Notes under the pieces: model-generated
What the model was told of the DNA's origin: nothing
Database searches by the model: none
The model's input: the letters and a program-made list of their open reading frames with translations, nothing else
Origin: Azohydromonas australica DSM 1124
GTDB lineage: Bacteria > Pseudomonadota > Gammaproteobacteria > Burkholderiales > Burkholderiaceae_C
Length of the DNA: 64,000 bases
Reading direction: 5' to 3'
NCBI RefSeq assembly: GCF_000430725.1
Contig: NZ_AUMO01000038.1
Coordinates: 62,001 to 126,000, forward strand
Translations under genes and position numbers: made by a program
Part shown: positions 32,567 through 44,894 of the stretch, piece after piece
Position numbering within the stretch: the first letter of the stretch is position 1
How the letters are laid out: every line of letters starts with the position of its first letter

Positions 32567-34018
32567 TCAACCCGCCACAACCTCCTCCGCCTTGCGCAGC
32601 GCAGCGCCGCCGGCGTTTTCCAGCGAGCGCAGTTGCGTTGCCAGTGCCGACTTCAGTGCCGTGGGCATGGTCGGGTATTGGTTGTCGAGCTGGTACGGGT
32701 CCGTGCGCAGGTCGTAGTACTCGCCGAAACCGTAATCCCACAGCACGAAGCTCTTGCCGCTGACGGTGCGCAGCCCGACGTAGGACTGGTAGATGCTGTT
32801 GGCTTCCGGCGTCTGGCTTTCCAGCAGCAGCGACTGGCGCCAGCGCGTCGGAGGCGTGCCGCTGAACAGCGGTACCAGCGAGCGGCCGTCCACGAAGGCC
32901 GGAGGCGTCACGCCGGCCATGGCGGCGAAGGTGGGTGCCAGGTCCACGTTGCAGCTGAGCTGGCTCACCGTGCGCCCGGCAGGGATGCCCGGGCCCCGAA
33001 TCAACAGCGGCACGCGGATGCTTTCCTCGTAGGCGCGGCGCTTGTCGCCCGGGATGCGGTGCTCGCCGTGGAAGTAGCCGTTGTCGGAGCTGAACACGAT
33101 GTAGGTGTTGTCCAGCTGGCCGGTGGCTTCGAGCGTGTTCAGCACGCTCTGCACCGTGTCGTCGATGGCCTGTGCCGCCTGGCGCTGGCGCCGGTAGAAG
33201 CCCTGGATGCGCCGGATGACGGTGTCGTCCAGCAGCGGCAGCCGCTGCAGCCAGCGCGGCTTGTCACTCACGTCGGCCTCGTTGAAGGAGGGCGGTCGTG
33301 GCAGCGGCAGGCCGCGAAACAGCTTCAGGTAGCGCTCAGGAGCTAGGGAAGGGCCGTGCGGCAGGTACGGCGAGAGGTACAGGAAGAAAGGCCGGCTGGG
33401 CGGGTCGGCTGCGGCTGCGCGCAGGAAACTGTTGGCACGCTGCGTCAGCAGATCGTGGAAATGGTCCTCCGGCGCGTTACCGTAGGCCACCGTCTGGCCG
33501 TTGTCGTTGACCGTGTAATTGAGCTGCCGGTACTCGTCGCCACCATTGGGTACCAGCCAGGTGTCCCAGCCCTGTGGTATGTGGTTGGGGCCGGGGGCCT
33601 TGTGCGGGTAGTTGTTGAGGTATTTGCCGATCAGCGCGGTGCGATAACCCGCGCTTTGCAGCCATACGCCCACGGTCGATGATTCGAGGCCGCGCAGGTA
33701 AAACCTCTCGAACCCTCCTGCCGGCGGTCCGTTGTCACGCACGCCATGATTGTGTCCGAACTGGCCGCGCAATATGGTGGCGCGCGAGGCGCAGCAGATG
33801 GACAGGCTGACGAAATGATTCTGGAACTCCACGCCGCGCTGGGTGATCAATTGCTTCACCCGGGGCATTTGCTGGAAAATACCGTAATCCATGTCGTCCA
33901 CGAGAATGAAAAGGATGTTGGGCCTTCCCGACCCGGCCGGTGCGGCGAGCGCGGGAGCGGCCAGTCCGGCGGGCAGGGCCTGTACCAGGCGCCGCCGCGA
34001 CATGTTGATGGCTTTCAT
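32567..34018 (-). CDS. Sulfatase (arylsulfatase/alkaline-phosphatase superfamily), exported
   Basis: A 483-residue hydrolase. The N-terminus MSRRRLVQALPAGLAAPALA looks like a twin-arginine or Sec signal. The metal and active-site region starts at NILFILVDDMD (D41, D42). The formylglycine motif is C75-C-A-S-R79, with Ala in place of the usual Pro. Later motifs include GKYLNNYP, PFFLYLSPYLPHGP and IVFSSDNGYFHGEH. The variant fits the broader C-x-[PA]-x-R rule. It is close to N-acetylglucosamine-6-sulfatase-like enzymes, but no maturase gene (FGE or anSME) is in the window. GGAGGAG precedes the start. Confidence 0.82.
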   Translation of the reverse strand: MKAINMSRRRLVQALPAGLAAPALAAPAGSGRPNILFILVDDMDYGIFQQMPRVKQLITQRGVEFQNHFVSLSICCASRATILRGQFGHNHGVRDNGPPAGGFERFYLRGLESSTVGVWLQSAGYRTALIGKYLNNYPHKAPGPNHIPQGWDTWLVPNGGDEYRQLNYTVNDNGQTVAYGNAPEDHFHDLLTQRANSFLRAAAADPPSRPFFLYLSPYLPHGPSLAPERYLKLFRGLPLPRPPSFNEADVSDKPRWLQRLPLLDDTVIRRIQGFYRRQRQAAQAIDDTVQSVLNTLEATGQLDNTYIVFSSDNGYFHGEHRIPGDKRRAYEESIRVPLLIRGPGIPAGRTVSQLSCNVDLAPTFAAMAGVTPPAFVDGRSLVPLFSGTPPTRWRQSLLLESQTPEANSIYQSYVGLRTVSGKSFVLWDYGFGEYYDLRTDPYQLDNQYPTMPTALKSALATQLRSLENAGGAALRKAEEVVAG

Positions 34019-34553
34019 GGGTTCTCCTCCAGGGATCCTGGTGCGCGAAAACTTGCCGGAAGTATTTATCGCCTCCACGCTGGGCTCATGTCGAATTGCA
34101 TGAGCCTTTGAGGATGTGCCCTTGCACAGGAGCCCTTGGGGTGCCGGAGACTTTTGTGCCGATGGTTTACCACGCTGTCGAATGCGTTATTCGAAATGGA
34201 CTGAAAGACTTAGATCAAAACGTGAGTGAAATGCCGTGTTCGCGGTGTGTCGATTGGTGTGGCAGGTTTTTTGAACACTATTACCCCGTGTCTTGGGTAG
34301 CCAATTCCAGGCGCGAAAATGATATACGCCAGCCGCTGAAGTCAAGGCTAACTCCGCCAATGAAATGCCTTTCATTTGTGGCGTGGACACAAGATTCAAA
34401 TGACATGCGTGTTTCAGCATGCAGTTGGAAGGTTCTTCTCCAGTCGAGATCCAGGCTCAGCCATCGATACAGCCAAGTCGAGTCTGCACGGCTGACCTGC
34501 CGCGGCGGCCGGACCAGCGCGGCGCGCGGGGCTGCACCCTGCAGGCCTGGACT
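34019..34553. other. Intergenic region, partly AT-rich, no gene seen
   Basis: A 535-bp gap between the sulfatase start and the NCS1 symporter stop. About 34140-34430 is clearly less GC-rich than its surroundings. I find no protein family, RNA or insertion-sequence ends here. It probably carries the sulfatase promoter and perhaps a decayed fragment. Confidence 0.4.
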
Positions 34554-36017
34554 TCAGGCCGTGGGTGCGAGGCCCGCGCCCGAGCGGGCCGGACGCACCG
34601 TGGCGAGCAGCCAGTACACGCCGCCGCCGATCACCACGCCGAAGAACCAGCCGTACGTCCCCCACCAGGCCGGCAGCAGCGTCGTGAAGTTGGGCAGGAT
34701 CGTCGAGAACACGGCGCCCACGCCGGTGGCCACCAGCGCGTTGAGGTTCCATCCGCCTTCGTAGCGGTAGCGGCCGTGCTCGTCGTACAGGGCGGGCACG
34801 TCGACGTGGCCCTTGGCCACGAGGTAGTAATCGACCAGGATGATCCCGAGCAGCGGCCCCATGGTGGCGCCGATGGCGTTGACGAAGTGCGCCGCGCCGC
34901 TCTCCCAGGGCGAGAACGGGTAGAGCACGAGGGCAATGGCCGCCGCGATGTAGCCGCCCTTCTTGAAGTTGATGCGCCGCGGGAAGACGTTGCTGACGTC
35001 GAAGGCGGCGGAGACGAAGTTGGCCACCACGTTGATGCCCAGCGTGGCCACCATGAACGTCAGCGCGGCGATGCCGGCCAGCACCCAGCTGTCGAACTTG
35101 GCCGAGATCTGCTCGGGGTGCAGCAGGACCTCGCCGTAGACCTGGAAGGCCGCGATCGTCGTCACGCCGGCCACCAGCGAGAAGGCGATCAGGTTGATGG
35201 GCAGCCCCCAGAGGTTGCCCTTGCGCACCGCGGCCTTGTCCTTGGCGTAGCGCGAGAAGTCGCAGAAGTTGAGGTACAGGGCGGCGAAGTAGGTGATCCA
35301 GGTGGCGCCCACGGCCATCAGCGCCCAGAAGGAGCCCGGCTCGCCGACGACGCCGGCGTCCTTGGTCTTCTCCAGCAGCACGTCCATGGGAATGCCGTGG
35401 CTCATGCTGAAGCCGCCGGCCTTGACGATCAGCCCGACGGCCAGCACCAGCATGGCGATCCACACCGCCGGCCCGGCCCAGTCCTGGAACCTGCGCACGG
35501 TCTCCATACCCCGCTGGATGATCAGCAGCTGCAGCGCCCAGACCAGCACGTAGCAGGCGAATTCCAGGCCCGAGTGGCCCAGGACGTGCACGTCACGGTG
35601 GAAGGCGAGCATCGACTCGTTGCGCACCAGCAGCGCCACCAGCGCACCGGAGGCCGCGGCCGTCTGCGCGCCGTACCAGAAGCAGGCGACCACGGCACGC
35701 ACGAGGGCCGCCAGGTTGGCGCCCCAGACGCCGAAGCTCGCGCGCGCCAGCACCGGGTAGGGCACGCCGGTCTTTTCGCCTGCGTAGCCGATGAGATTCA
35801 TGAGGAAGAAGATCACCAGCGACGACAGCCCGATGGCGAGCAGGAAGTTGGCAAAGCTGCCGCACAGCAGGAACAGGCTGGCCGCGAGGTAGTAGCCCCA
35901 GAGGCTGTGCACGTCGGAGGTCCAGACGTTGAAGATCGAGAAGGCGCCCCAGTGCCGCTCCCTGGCGGGGGCAAGGTCCTCGTTGTAGAGATTCGGGCTG
36001 GGTGGGCGGACGTCCAT
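34554..36017 (-). CDS. NCS1 family nucleobase/hydantoin:cation symporter
   Basis: A 487-residue membrane protein with about 12 helices and an early NEDLAPARERHWGAFSIFNVW segment, as expected for NCS1 carriers (uracil, cytosine, allantoin, hydantoin and thiamine transporters). AGGAGGT precedes the start. It lies downstream of the glycerol importer genes on the same strand, but two strong hairpins separate it from glpV, so its expression may be lower or separate. Its substrate does not follow from the glycerol context; a cyclic ureide for the hydantoinase locus at the start of the window is possible but speculative. Confidence 0.85.
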   Translation of the reverse strand: MDVRPPSPNLYNEDLAPARERHWGAFSIFNVWTSDVHSLWGYYLAASLFLLCGSFANFLLAIGLSSLVIFFLMNLIGYAGEKTGVPYPVLARASFGVWGANLAALVRAVVACFWYGAQTAAASGALVALLVRNESMLAFHRDVHVLGHSGLEFACYVLVWALQLLIIQRGMETVRRFQDWAGPAVWIAMLVLAVGLIVKAGGFSMSHGIPMDVLLEKTKDAGVVGEPGSFWALMAVGATWITYFAALYLNFCDFSRYAKDKAAVRKGNLWGLPINLIAFSLVAGVTTIAAFQVYGEVLLHPEQISAKFDSWVLAGIAALTFMVATLGINVVANFVSAAFDVSNVFPRRINFKKGGYIAAAIALVLYPFSPWESGAAHFVNAIGATMGPLLGIILVDYYLVAKGHVDVPALYDEHGRYRYEGGWNLNALVATGVGAVFSTILPNFTTLLPAWWGTYGWFFGVVIGGGVYWLLATVRPARSGAGLAPTA

Positions 36018-36080
36018 CGTGACCTCCTGGTTCGCAAACACCTGCACGACAAGGTAGGCCGAGAAGGCCCGGGTGTCGAA

Positions 36081-36149
36081 GCGCAGGCCCGCCGGCGCGG
36101 GCCTGCGCCTTCAACCGCGCCAGCAGCCGCACGCACGGCTGCTGGCGCG
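36081..36149 (-). terminator. Two strong hairpins between glpV and the NCS1 gene
   Basis: One hairpin has perfect 14-bp arms (36116-36129 and 36136-36149) with a 6-nt loop, starting 12 bp after the glpV stop. The next has perfect 11-bp arms (36081-36091 and 36098-36108), also with a 6-nt loop. Neither has a U-run. They may stabilise the upstream mRNA, as is known downstream of binding-protein genes in ABC operons, or reduce read-through. Confidence 0.65.
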
Positions 36150-36161
36150 CGAGGGCGCCGG

Positions 36162-37892
36162 TCAGCGCTCCTTGCCCGCCTTCCACGCGGCCAGCAGCGT
36201 GTCGTAGGCGATGGTCTGGCCCTTGGGCTTCTCGTTGGCGAGCTTGGCCCAGGGCGCGGCCTTGGTGCTCAGGTACTTGGCCGGGTCGCCCTTGGGATTG
36301 AGCTTGGGCGCGCACTTGGCCATGCCCGCGCGCTCCAGCCGCGCCATCACCTGGTCCATCTCGTCGGCCAGGCTGTCCATCGCCGCCTGCGGCGTCTTCT
36401 CGCCGGTGACGGCCGTGGCCACGTTCTTCCACCACAGCTGGGCGAGCTTGGGGTAGTCGGGCACGTTCGTGCCCGTGGGCGACCACGCCACGCGCGCCGG
36501 CGAGCGGTAGAACTCCACCAGCCCGCCGAGCTTGGGCGCCATGTCCGTCATGGCCTTGCTCTGGATATCGGACTCTCGGATCGGCGTGAGCCCCACCAGC
36601 GTCTTCTTCAGCGAGGTGGTCTTGGCCGTCACGAACTGCGCGTACAGCCACGCCGCGGCGGTCCGGTTCTCGTCGTGGCCGGAGAAGAAGGTCCAGGAGC
36701 CCACGTCCTGGTAGCCGTTCTGCATGCCCTGCTTCCAGTACGGGCCGTTGGGTCCGGGCGCCATGCGCCACTTGGGTGTGCCGTCGGCGTTCACCACCGG
36801 CAGCCCCGGCTTGGTCATGTCCGCGGTGAAGGCGGTGTACCAGAAGATCTGCTGCGCGATCTGCCCCTGGGCCGGCACCGGCCCGGCCTCGCCGAAGGTC
36901 ATGCCCATGGCTTCCTTGGGCGCGTACTTCTTCATCCAGTCCACGTACTTGGTCAGCGCGTACACCGCCGCGGGCGAGTTGGCCGCGCCGCCGCGGGCCA
37001 CGCTGGCGCCCACGGGCGTGCACTTGTCGTCCGCCACCCGGATGCCCCACTCGTCGACGGGCAGGCCGTTGGGCGTGCCGATGTCGGCCGAGCCGGCCAT
37101 GGACAGCCACGCGTCGGTGAAGCGCCAGCCCAGGCTGGGGTCCTTCTTGCCGTAGTCCATGTGCCCGTAGATCGGCTTGCCGTCGATGGTCTTCACGTCG
37201 TTGGTGAAGAAGTCGGCGATGTCCTCGTAGGCGCTCCAGTTCAGCGGCACGCCCAGGTCGTAGCCGTACTTGGCCTTGAACTTGTCCTTGAGGTCCTGGC
37301 GGGCGAACAGGTCGGCGCGGAACCAGTAGAGGTTGGCGAACTGCTGGTCGGGCAGCTGGTAGAGCTTGCCGTCCGGGGCGGTGGTGAACTTGGTGCCGAT
37401 GAAGTCCTTGAGGTCCAGGCCCGGGTTGGTCCACTCGCGCCCCTTGCCCGCCATGTAGTCGGTGAGGTTCATGACCTTGCCGTAGCGGTAATGGGTGCCG
37501 ATGAGGTCGGAGTCGCTGATCCAGCCGTCGTAGATGCTCTTGCCCGACTGCATCGAGGTCTGCAGCTTCTCGACCACGTCGCCTTCCTGGATCAGGTCGT
37601 GCTTGACCTTGATGCCGGTGATCTCCTCGAAGGCCTTGGCCAGCGTCTTGGATTCGTACTCGTGCGTGGTGATGGTTTCCGACACCACGCTGATTTCCTT
37701 GACGCCCTTGGCCTTGAGCTTGTTGGCCGCGTCGATGAACCATTTCAGCTCCGCCATCTGCTGGTCCTTGCTCAGCGTGGAGGGCTGGAACTCGCTGTCG
37801 ATCCATCGCTTGGCCTCGGCCTCGCCGGCCAGCGCCTGGCCCGCCAGCGCGGTGCAGGCCGCCAGAGCCAGTGCGGTGTAGCGCAGTCTCAT
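36162..37892 (-). CDS. glpV: Glycerol ABC importer substrate-binding protein
   Basis: A 576-residue periplasmic binding protein with a signal peptide (residues 1-22, ALAGQALA). The large extracellular solute-binding family 1 body has FQPSTLSKDQQMAEL near the start, and a long WTNPGLDLKDFIGTKF/QLPDQQFANLYWFR region. The size is much larger than typical sugar-binding proteins and matches GlpV of the Rhizobium-type GlpSTPQUV glycerol transporter. The gene order glpD-S-T-P-Q-U-V supports this. It is the last gene before two hairpins. Confidence 0.85.
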   Translation of the reverse strand: MRLRYTALALAACTALAGQALAGEAEAKRWIDSEFQPSTLSKDQQMAELKWFIDAANKLKAKGVKEISVVSETITTHEYESKTLAKAFEEITGIKVKHDLIQEGDVVEKLQTSMQSGKSIYDGWISDSDLIGTHYRYGKVMNLTDYMAGKGREWTNPGLDLKDFIGTKFTTAPDGKLYQLPDQQFANLYWFRADLFARQDLKDKFKAKYGYDLGVPLNWSAYEDIADFFTNDVKTIDGKPIYGHMDYGKKDPSLGWRFTDAWLSMAGSADIGTPNGLPVDEWGIRVADDKCTPVGASVARGGAANSPAAVYALTKYVDWMKKYAPKEAMGMTFGEAGPVPAQGQIAQQIFWYTAFTADMTKPGLPVVNADGTPKWRMAPGPNGPYWKQGMQNGYQDVGSWTFFSGHDENRTAAAWLYAQFVTAKTTSLKKTLVGLTPIRESDIQSKAMTDMAPKLGGLVEFYRSPARVAWSPTGTNVPDYPKLAQLWWKNVATAVTGEKTPQAAMDSLADEMDQVMARLERAGMAKCAPKLNPKGDPAKYLSTKAAPWAKLANEKPKGQTIAYDTLLAAWKAGKER

Positions 37893-37993
37893 CGTCGTCT
37901 CCTGTTTTCGGTGGCGCCCCTGCTCAGGATCGCTGGCCCTGCCGCCCCGGGGTGCGAAGGGGCCGCAGGACCGTCGCAAAACCGTGCGCGGCC

Positions 37994-38302
37994 TCAGCCG
38001 CGGCGGATGACCAGCACCAGCACCGCCATCGACAGCACGAAGCTGATCCACACGCTGGGCTCGCTGTCGAGCTTGAGCCACTGCTGCAGGCGGCCCGCCA
38101 CGCCGACGAAGCCCAGGTTGACGTAGGCCGCCGCCAGCAGCCCGATGAAGAGCCGGTCCCCGCGCGTGGTGGCGATGGGCAGGAAGCCCTTGCGCAGCGT
38201 GGTGGGCGAGCGGATCTCCCACAGCGTCATGCCGGCCAGCAGCACGGCGATGGCGCCGAAGAAGACGGCCACCGGCGTGGTCCAGACCATCCAGTCGAAC
38301 AT
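37994..38302 (-). CDS. glpU: DUF2160 small membrane protein of the glycerol importer
   Basis: A 102-residue protein with about three membrane helices. It belongs to the DUF2160 family of small integral membrane proteins, encoded as GlpU in glycerol ABC loci between the permease and binding-protein genes; its exact role is not known. It lies 15 bp after the glpQ stop and 101 bp before glpV. Confidence 0.8.
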   Translation of the reverse strand: MFDWMVWTTPVAVFFGAIAVLLAGMTLWEIRSPTTLRKGFLPIATTRGDRLFIGLLAAAYVNLGFVGVAGRLQQWLKLDSEPSVWISFVLSMAVLVLVIRRG

Positions 38303-38317
38303 GGGCGGCTCCCGCTT

Positions 38318-40060
<1,743 letters not shown>

Positions 40061-40064
<4 letters not shown>

Positions 40065-41146
40065 GCGATGAGCTCCTCGTCCTTGTAGAAGCAGGTGTGC
40101 GGCCCCAGCAGCTGCAGCCACACCGTCTCGCCGGCGCGCGGCGCGGGAAACTCCCGCGGCAGCCGCACGCGCACCGCGGCGGCGGCCTCGGCCCCAGCCG
40201 TCACCAGCCAGGAGGTGCCAAGGTCCTGGACCTGCCGCACTGGCAGCGGCAGGGCGCCGGCAGCGCCGGGCTCCGCCAGGCGCACGTGCTCGGGGCGCAC
40301 GCCCAGCGTGAACTCGCCCGCCTGCGCCAGTGCGGCGGCCTCGGGCACCCGGCCCAGCCGGTGCCCGCCCACCTCGACCTCGGCCCCGCTCCAGCGTGCG
40401 GGCATGAAGTTCATGCCCGGCGAGCCGATGAAGTGCCCCACGAAGCTGTGGCGCGGCCGCTCGAACAGCTCCCGGGCCGTGCCGAGCTGTACCGCGCGGC
40501 CGCGTGTCATTACCACCACCTCCTCGGCGAAGGTCAGCGCCTCGACCTGGTCGTGCGTCACGTAGACCAGCGTGAGCTTGAGCTCGCGGTGCACCTGCTT
40601 GAGCTTGCGCCGCAGCTGCCACTTCAGCTGAGGATCGATCACGGTGAGCGGTTCGTCGAACAGCACCGCCGAGACGTCCTCGCGCACCAGGCCGCGGCCC
40701 AGGGAAATTTTCTGCTTGGCATCGGCCGACAGCCCCGCAGCACGGCGGTCGAGCTGCGCGCTGAGCTCCAGCATCTCCGCGATTTGGCCCACGCGTGCCT
40801 GGATGCGCTGCGGCGGCACGCCCCGGTTGCGCAGCGGGAACGCCAGGTTCTGCGCCACGGTCATCGTGTCGTAGATGACAGGGAACTGGAACACCTGCGC
40901 GATGTTGCGCTGCTGCGGGCTGGCGTGCGTGACGTCGTGGCCGTCGAAGCGCACGCTGCCGTGCGAGGGCACGAGCAGCCCGGAGATGATGTTGAGCATC
41001 GTCGTCTTGCCGCAGCCCGACGGTCCCAGCAGCGCATAGGCCCCGCCATCGCGCAGCGTGAGCTTCAGCGGCAGCAGCGCCCAGTCCTCGTCGGTCTCGG
41101 GGTGCGGCCGGTACGAGTGCGCCAGCTCCAGCTCAATGCGTGCCAT
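40061..41146 (-). CDS. glpT: Glycerol ABC importer ATPase (degenerate signature)
   Basis: A 361-residue MalK-like ATPase. Walker A is GPSGCGKTT (41-49) and Walker B VLFDEP (161-166), followed by a TOBE-type C-terminus. The ABC signature, normally LSGGQ, reads LSADA at 139-143, so only one of the two composite ATP sites of a GlpS-GlpT dimer may be fully active. It lies 1 bp after glpS and overlaps glpP by 4 bp. Confidence 0.87.
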
Positions 41147-41147
41147 G

Positions 41148-42220
<1,073 letters not shown>

Positions 42221-42230
<10 letters not shown>

Positions 42231-43837
42231 GCGCCCTCCGCGCGCGCGACGTCCGATGCGGCCGGCAGCGGGCGCCAGTGCCGCTCGCACCACTGCCGCA
42301 CCGCCTCGCGCTCGGCCGCGGTGTGGTGCAGGCCGAGCTTGGTGCGCCGCCACAGCACGTCTTCGGCGCTCCGCGCCCATTCATGGCGATGCAGGTACTC
42401 CAGCTCCACCTCGTACAGGCCCGCGGCCACCTCGGCGCCGAGCTGCGGCACGGCCGCGCCGTCGTCGAGCAGCAGCGCGATGCGGGCACCGTAGAGCCGT
42501 GCCCAGCGCCGGCGCACGGCCGCGGGCAGATCGGGCCAGCGCCGCGCCAAGGCCGCATCGAAGGCGCGCATGTCAGCCTGCGTGTCCCGGCTGTGGAGCG
42601 CCTGCGCGCCGATGAACGCCGACAGGTCGCCGCCCGGCAGAAAGGCTCCCGCGGTCCATGCGCCGGCGCGGCAGCCCAGCGCGGGCGCCAGCCGGTCCGC
42701 GGCCTCCTGGGCGAGTTTGCGGAACGTGGTGATCTTGCCGCCCCAGACGTTGAGCAGCGGGGCCGCAGCGCCGTCGAGCTCCAGCAGGTAGTCGCGGGTG
42801 ACGGCCGACGCGTCGGCGGCCTCGTCATCGAGCAGCGGCCGCACCCCGGAGTAGGTCCACACGACCTGCGCCGGCTGCACCGGTTGCGCCAGGTAGCGGC
42901 TGGCCTGCGCGCACAGGTACTGGACTTCGGCCGGTTCGATGCGCGCCGGCCCCGGCGGTCCTTCAATCTCGACGTCGGTGGTGCCGATGAGCGTGAAGTC
43001 CTCCTCGTAGGGAATGGCGAAGATGATGCGGCGGTCCTCGTTCTGGAGCAGGTAGGCGTGGTCGTGGCTGAAGAGCCGCGGCACGACGATGTGGCTGCCC
43101 TTGACCAGTCGCAGCGCCTTGCGCGTGCCGTGTGCCTGCTGCGCCAGGAACGCCGCGGCCCAGGGGCCTGCGGCGTTGACCAGCGCCCGCGCCTGCACCT
43201 GCTGCACCGTGCCGTCCGCGGCCTGCAGCGTGGCTTGCCAGCCTTGCGCCTCGCGCCGCGCGTCGGCGCAGCGCCAGCGGGTGAGCACGCGGGCGCCTCG
43301 CGCGGCCGCGTCCACCGCGCACAGCGACACCAGCCGCGCGTCGTCCACCCAGCCGTCCGAGTAGACGAAGCCGCGCACGTATTGCGGCTGCAGCGCGGCG
43401 CCGGCGGGATGGCGGCGCAGGTCCACCCCCTGCGAAGCGGGCAGCAGCTCGCGCCGCGCCAGGTGGTCGTAAAGGAAAAGCCCGGCGCGGATCAGCCAGG
43501 CGGGCCGCATCGCCGGCACGTGCGGCATCACGAAACGCAGCGGCCACATGATGTGTGGCGCCGAGCGCAGCAGCACCTCGCGCTCGGCCAGCGCCTTGCG
43601 CACCAGCGCGAATTCCCGGTACTCCAGGTAGCGCAGCCCGCCGTGCACCAGCTTGGTGGAAGCAGACGAGGTGTGCTGTGCCAGGTCGTCCTGCTCGCAC
43701 AGCAGCACGCGCAAGCCGCGGCCCGCCAGGTCGCGTGCAATGCCCGCGCCGTTGATGCCGCCGCCCACCACCAGCACGTCGCAAGTGGCGTGGTCAGGCA
43801 ACGCAGCCGACTCGGGCCGGGCGCGGACGTCGTTCAA
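42221..43837 (-). CDS. glpD: Glycerol-3-phosphate dehydrogenase (aerobic, FAD)
   Basis: A 538-residue FAD enzyme that oxidises sn-glycerol 3-phosphate to dihydroxyacetone phosphate and feeds electrons to quinone at the inner membrane. It has the FAD motif VVGGGINGAG (about 23-32), the family segments SSASTKLVHGGLRYLE and FAIPYEEDFTLIGTTDVE, and a C-terminal helical domain. It is the first gene of the glycerol operon and runs divergently from glpR. No glycerol kinase gene is in the window, so GlpK must be encoded elsewhere. Confidence 0.93.
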
Positions 43838-43972
43838 GCCTTGTCTCCTGGTGAACGATGTTCTGTTGTCTTCGTTTGTATTCCTGTGTTTTCGTTTTAG
43901 TTCCGATTTGGTTCGTTTTCAAGCGGACTTGTCCCCTCCGGCCCGAGGCCATGCCGGCCTAAGCTCGACCGC
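43838..43972. promoter_or_regulatory. glpD-glpR divergent promoter with repeated TTCGTTT elements
   Basis: TTCGTTT occurs at 43871, 43891 and 43912, in near-direct 20-21 bp repeats (TTCGTTTGTATTCC and TTCGTTTTAGTTCC). Spacing of two helical turns places the copies on one face. DeoR-family regulators such as GlpR bind TTCG-rich repeats of this kind, so these are likely GlpR operators for both genes. Confidence 0.65.
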
Positions 43973-44770
43973 GTGGTGAGCCCGTTCAGCCCCAATCCAC
44001 GCCAGGCCGCCTTGCTGCAGGAGGTGCAGGGACGCGGCAGCGCCAGCGTCGAGGCGCTGGCCGAGCAGTTCGGCGTGACGCTGCAGACAGTGCGGCGCGA
44101 CGTGAGGCTGCTGGCCGACGCGGGGCTGGTGGCGCGCTTCCACGGCGGCGTGCGCTTGCCGGGCTCCACCACCGAGAACATCGCCTACCGCCAGCGGCAG
44201 CGGCTCAACGAGCAGGCCAAGCAGCGCATCGCGCGGGCCGTGGCGAGCGCGGTGCCCGAAGGCAGTTCACTCATCATCAACATCGGGACCACCACCGAGG
44301 CCGTGGCGCGGGAGTTGCGGGCGCACCGGAGCCTGCGCGTGATCACGAACAACCTCAACGTCGCCGCGATCCTGGCCGACAGCCCGGGCTGCGAGCTCAT
44401 CATCGTGGGCGGGCAGGTGCGCGGCAGCGATCGCGGCATCGTGGGCGAGGCGGCGGTGGACTTCATGCGCCAGTTCCGCGTGGACATCGGCCTGGTCGGC
44501 ATCTCCGGCATCGAGCCCGACGGCACGCTTCGCGACTACGACTACCGCGAGGTCAAGGTCGCGCGCGCGATCCTGGAGCAGTCGCGCGAGGTCTGGATGG
44601 TGGCGGACCACAGCAAGTTCGGCCGTCCCGCCATGGTCGAGCTGGCCCGCCTGTCGCAGCTCGACCGCCTCTACACCGACCGCACGCCCCCGCAGCCCTT
44701 TCCTGCGCTGCTGGCCGAGGCCGGGGTACAACTGGTGGTGGCCGCCGCCCTGGAAGCGGCCATGCCGTGA
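43973..44770 (+). CDS. glpR: DeoR-family glycerol regulon repressor
   Basis: A 265-residue regulator. A DeoR winged helix covers residues about 5-58 (RQAALLQEV, VTLQTVRRDVRLLADAGLVARFHGG region). A sugar-phosphate sensor domain follows, with NIGTTTEAVA, ITNNLNVA, GDRG-like GSDRGIVGEAA and the ending VADHSKFGR. The start is a GTG (or the next GTG), with no strong ribosome site, which hints at low expression. Divergence from glpD supports the name. The inducer should be glycerol 3-phosphate. Confidence 0.88.
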   Translation: MVSPFSPNPRQAALLQEVQGRGSASVEALAEQFGVTLQTVRRDVRLLADAGLVARFHGGVRLPGSTTENIAYRQRQRLNEQAKQRIARAVASAVPEGSSLIINIGTTTEAVARELRAHRSLRVITNNLNVAAILADSPGCELIIVGGQVRGSDRGIVGEAAVDFMRQFRVDIGLVGISGIEPDGTLRDYDYREVKVARAILEQSREVWMVADHSKFGRPAMVELARLSQLDRLYTDRTPPQPFPALLAEAGVQLVVAAALEAAMP

Positions 44771-44894
44771 GCTTCGTTCGCCCGTGCGGCACCTTGCCGT
44801 ATCGGCAATCCAGCCTTCGATATTCGGTGTTTTTCAAGCAGGGCCGGGCTCTCTACGATGGACTGCATCTCCACACCACCATCGACGCCTGCCC

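Noticed and set aside
34096..34764. 222-codon rightward frame upstream of the sulfatase
   Set aside because: It runs into the antisense of the NCS1 gene, has no recognisable domain and the composition is not coding-like.
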